64,000 nucleotides of DNA from NCBI RefSeq assembly GCF_002443155.1, contig NZ_CP023667.1:1488001-1552000 (forward strand). Direction: 5' to 3'. Positions 61,957-64,000 of this stretch are shown piece by piece. This DNA comes from Alcaligenes faecalis. GTDB taxonomy: Bacteria; Pseudomonadota; Gammaproteobacteria; Burkholderiales; Burkholderiaceae_B. Under the pieces are notes generated by a model, which was not told the DNA's origin, made no database searches, and saw nothing but the letters and a program-made list of their open reading frames with translations. The first letter of the stretch is position 1; each line of letters starts with the position of its first letter. The translations under genes were made by a program, and so were the position numbers.

Positions 61957-62159
61957 TGAAGGGTAGAGGCCCCTGCCTCGCCTAAGCCGTGAAATTCATT
62001 CCATAGCAGTCGATCCAGCACGCCCTCTACGTGAGCCTCTGTTGGGTATTCAAACATTTGCCTGGCCAGCTCTTCCGCGCGGTCCAGCAGCTCCAGGCGC
62101 TCTAAGTCGATTTCTTCTTCCATGCCGGTAGTGTCCGGCCCATTCAGATTCTTATCCAT
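61953..62159 (-). CDS. Possible small antisense-strand protein
   Basis: 68 residues, acidic and helical (MEEEIDLERLELLDRAEELARQMFEY). It runs against the early operon between cro and the YdaT-like gene, with only a weak ribosome site. Might be real or a by-product of a transcribed leader. Confidence 0.4.
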   Translation of the reverse strand: MDKNLNGPDTTGMEEEIDLERLELLDRAEELARQMFEYPTEAHVEGVLDRLLWNEFHGLGEAGASTLH

Positions 62160-62222
62160 ACGTAGTTCCCGAGGATTGCAAAGGTCTCAGGGGCTACTTT
62201 ACGAAAGCAGGACGGATCAATC

Positions 62223-62795
62223 ATGCGAAACGAGTCGCACAAATCCAAGCTAAAGACCTTGCTGCATTACGTGGACCAATGGCGCGCACGCGTGGGGAGC
62301 CGGGAGGCGGTGGCGCTGGCCATTGTTGAGACCCATCAACGCCACGGGCTGGAGTCCAGCAGCAAAGTGCGTTTCGAGACGGCCGGAGACACATTTACGT
62401 TGGCCAAGAATGCAGCCGATCGGATCTTCCGCTGGCTCGACGACCAGACCAAAGACAGCAACTACATGCCGGCGAACTTCGAGCAGTCCATTCTCTTGGC
62501 CATGCCAGAAGACCTGCGCTACGCCTATGTGAACGAAATGCTGCGTCCGCTGGGCTTCTCTGCGCGCAAGTTTATTTTCTGCTTCGGGCAAGAGTTCGAT
62601 GTGGTGGACCGCGTAAAGGCGATCAACAAGGAAGGCTCGGAAGCCATGGCGGCGGTGCTGAATCTTTCCCAGGACAGCAGCTTGGACGCAATGGAAGCCG
62701 CACACAAGGAGCTGTCTGAATCTATCGGTACGCAGCGCGCGGCTCGCTCGGCATTGGAAGAGCAGATCGCCCAGCGTAAGCATGTGGGGGCCTGA
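62223..62795 (+). CDS. YdaT/CII-region phage protein
   Basis: 190 residues. Pattern HKSKLKTLLHYVDQWRARVGSREAVALAIVETHQRHG, then TFTLAKNAADRIFRWLDD and MLRPLGFSARKFIFC, as in the YdaT-type proteins placed after YdaS/Cro in lambdoid phages. In Rac this region is toxic to E. coli when expressed. Second main gene in the rightward operon; its stop meets the next start. Confidence 0.65.
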   Translation: MRNESHKSKLKTLLHYVDQWRARVGSREAVALAIVETHQRHGLESSSKVRFETAGDTFTLAKNAADRIFRWLDDQTKDSNYMPANFEQSILLAMPEDLRYAYVNEMLRPLGFSARKFIFCFGQEFDVVDRVKAINKEGSEAMAAVLNLSQDSSLDAMEAAHKELSESIGTQRAARSALEEQIAQRKHVGA

Positions 62796-62796
62796 T

Positions 62797-63207
62797 ATGC
62801 GTTTGATTTATCGGGAGTTCACGCTTCGGGATGGATTGAGTTGGAACAATCTTGTGGCATTGGTGCGGGCGAATGCGCGTGCCGCGATCGACAACGATAA
62901 GCCGCTCAAGGTCATCGTCACCCAAGCGGAAGCGAAACGTCGCAGCGTCCAGAATCGCTACTACTGGGCCGCGGTGATTACTCCGATTGCTGAGCAGGCC
63001 TGGGTAGGCGGGCACCAGTTCAGCAAAGAGTCCTGGCACGAACTGTATGGCCGGATGTTCGGAGTCTGTGAAGACATCACGCTGCCCGATGGCGAGGTAG
63101 TTACCCGCCGACTCTCCACTACCGATATGACGGTCTCGCAATTCTCCGAGTATTGCGAGCGTGTTCAGGCTCATGCCGCCCAAGAGTATGGAGTGGAGTT
63201 CTCATGA
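62797..63207 (+). CDS. ninB: NinB-type recombination protein
   Basis: 136 residues from ATG 62797. NinB (Orf) pattern: LIYREFTLRDGLSWNNLVALVRAN, VIVTQAEAKRRSVQNRYYWAAVITPIAEQAW, WHELYGRMFGV. It supports phage recombination by loading on SSB-coated DNA. Its stop overlaps the next start. Confidence 0.88.
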   Translation: MRLIYREFTLRDGLSWNNLVALVRANARAAIDNDKPLKVIVTQAEAKRRSVQNRYYWAAVITPIAEQAWVGGHQFSKESWHELYGRMFGVCEDITLPDGEVVTRRLSTTDMTVSQFSEYCERVQAHAAQEYGVEFS

Positions 63208-63566
63208 GAGCCTGGAACAGCACATTCAAGGCCCCGACAAAGCCGATGGCACGCAGCGTCTGGAAGAAGCGCAGCAACAAACGTGCTGCGACAAAAGCTG
63301 AGCGCCAGCATATGAACGCTCAATCTGAGTCTGGTTGCATCCTGTGCCGATTCCTGGGCTACGGGAACACGCCAGCAGAGATTCATCACATTCGCCACGG
63401 CATGGGGGCAGGGCAGCGTAACAGCCACCTGATGACTATTCCTTTATGCCCTGAGCACCATCGAGGCGCCACCGGCTACCACGGCCTGGGACGTAGGGCG
63501 TTTGAGCGCATGTACGGCACAACCGAACTGGATCTGCTCGGTATGACACAGCGGGAGGCTGTATGA
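63204..63566 (+). CDS. Ref-like HNH nuclease family protein
   Basis: 120 residues from ATG 63204. Basic N-terminus, then CILCRFLGYGNTPAEIHHIRHG, SHLMTIPLCPEHHRGATG, and GRRAFERMYGTTELDLL, the zinc/HNH core of phage P1 Ref, a RecA-dependent nuclease. Coupled to ninB and to the replication gene by 4-bp overlaps. Confidence 0.75.
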   Translation: MRAWNSTFKAPTKPMARSVWKKRSNKRAATKAERQHMNAQSESGCILCRFLGYGNTPAEIHHIRHGMGAGQRNSHLMTIPLCPEHHRGATGYHGLGRRAFERMYGTTELDLLGMTQREAV

Positions 63567-64000
63567 GTGTTGAGGTAATGACCGCTGTGTTTAAGCGGTA
63601 CCCAGTTGGCGGCGGCGAGATGATTCTTGCCCTGGCGTTGGCTGATCACGCTGATGACGACGGGACCAAGGTTTTCCCCTCCATCGACCACTTGATGACT
63701 AAGACGCGCCAATCGCGCCGCACGGTCCAGTACCAACTGCGCAGGATGGAAGAGTCTGGCTGGCTGATTCTGGTCAATAGCGGCAATGGAGGCCGGGGTC
63801 AGTCTCGCGAGTATCGAATCAACCTTGATTGGATTAAAGGTGGCGAACTACCGGGCCAAGAAAACGGTGCAGAAATTGCACCCATTTCTGATGAAAAAAA
63901 CGGTGCAGATTTTGCGCCCATTAATCCACTCGAAAAGGGCGCAATTCAAGACATAAAGGGCGCATCTGACGACACAAAGGGTGCAAACGACGACATGAAA
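63563..64000 (+). CDS. Phage replication initiator (partial)
   Basis: The start ATG 63563 overlaps the Ref-like stop. The visible 146 residues begin with a winged helix-turn-helix of HTH_36/lambda-O type (VFPSIDHLMTKTRQSRRTVQYQLRRMEESGWL). It is followed by tandem peptide repeats (N-G-A-x-x-A-P-I, K-G-A) coded by DNA iterons. The 3' end is outside the window. Confidence 0.8.
   Translation, partial: MSVEVMTAVFKRYPVGGGEMILALALADHADDDGTKVFPSIDHLMTKTRQSRRTVQYQLRRMEESGWLILVNSGNGGRGQSREYRINLDWIKGGELPGQENGAEIAPISDEKNGADFAPINPLEKGAIQDIKGASDDTKGANDDMK
63861..64000. repeat. Iterons within the replication gene (probable phage origin)
   Basis: Two 26-bp units headed AAAACGGTGCAGA.. (63861 and about 63897) each contain a GGTGCA..TGC(A/G)CC inverted repeat. 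They are followed by three 21-22-bp units starting AAAGGGCGCA / AAAGGGTGCA. Repeats within the initiator gene are the lambda ori arrangement. Confidence 0.6.

Larger units (their letters stand above)
42652..64000. mobile_element. Prophage integrated at tRNA-Val (right end outside window)
   Basis: From the tRNA onward: tyrosine integrase, AlpA-type excisionase, leftward recombination genes (SSB, YqaJ, ERF), CI/Cro switch with operators, and rightward NinB, Ref and replication genes. No capsid, tail or lysis genes occur within the window, so these and attR must lie beyond 64 kb. Layout resembles lambdoid siphophages of Bordetella and Burkholderia. Confidence 0.9.

Overview
The window reads as a chromosome segment of a betaproteobacterium of the family Alcaligenaceae, most likely Alcaligenes. 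This rests on gene content: an acetoin-utilisation/HDAC-type amidohydrolase that looks nearly identical to the well-studied 369-residue enzyme of Bordetella/Alcaligenes strain FB188, a chromosomal catechol (cat) cluster, a nicotinate-hydroxylase (nicC) locus, and the general GC-rich codon use. No species call can be proved from the window alone.

Left part (1-42.6 kb, host chromosome). A MarR gene runs off the left edge and is followed by an alpha/beta hydrolase. An abrupt AT-rich island (about 1.23-2.95 kb) carries a SIR2-domain protein that looks like a horizontally acquired defence gene. Then comes the catechol branch of the beta-ketoadipate pathway: divergent catR with an exact ATAC-N7-GTAT operator, then catB, catA, the two CoA-transferase subunits, enol-lactone hydrolase, catC and a BenE-type benzoate carrier. 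Together these convert catechol to succinyl-CoA and acetyl-CoA precursors. Two dynamin-like GTPase genes follow directly. Next are a frameshifted ZIP metal transporter behind a long palindrome, a 19-unit hexanucleotide repeat, a catalytically degenerate ABC ATPase, the HDAC-like amidohydrolase, a LuxR regulator, a Fur-box-controlled sodA operon, a secreted domain-repeat protein, a secreted PIG-L deacetylase, NnrS, and the nicotinate genes (NicR-like MarR, nicC, MFS carrier). Then come a PLP-homeostasis protein divergent from a MocR regulator, a DMT exporter divergent from its MarR regulator with twin operators, a FAN1-like nuclease coupled to a nuclease-helicase, dadA behind a tandem glycine riboswitch, nadB-nadA behind twin 17-bp operators, an aldo-keto reductase and a cysteine-cluster protein.

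Right part (42.65 kb to the end, prophage). A tRNA-Val(GAC) gene is the attachment site of a lambdoid-style prophage whose right end lies beyond the window. The integrase and excisionase lie next to the tRNA. A leftward early operon carries RdgC, SSB, HNH, YqaJ exonuclease, ERF annealing protein and small proteins. A repressor/Cro switch lies at 61.2-61.9 kb, and a rightward operon (YdaT-like, NinB, Ref-like, replication initiator with internal iterons) runs off the right edge. Three 14-bp repressor-type operators near 55.82-55.88 kb match three at 61.63-61.70 kb, giving an OL/OR arrangement. Left of OL are a boxA-like element, a small hairpin and a short arginine-rich ORF, which together resemble a nut site and an N-type antiterminator. 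A near-consensus LexA box sits inside a promoter for a 73-residue protein, and the CI-like repressor lacks a peptidase domain. This suggests induction through a LexA-controlled factor rather than repressor self-cleavage. Several genes face against the leftward operon (273-aa protein, lipoprotein, three membrane proteins, a paired small protein) and are candidate lysogenic-conversion or exclusion genes. A RelE-type toxin gene is frameshifted beside its intact antitoxin. A short promoter-terminator unit near 58.4-58.5 kb looks like a prophage small RNA.
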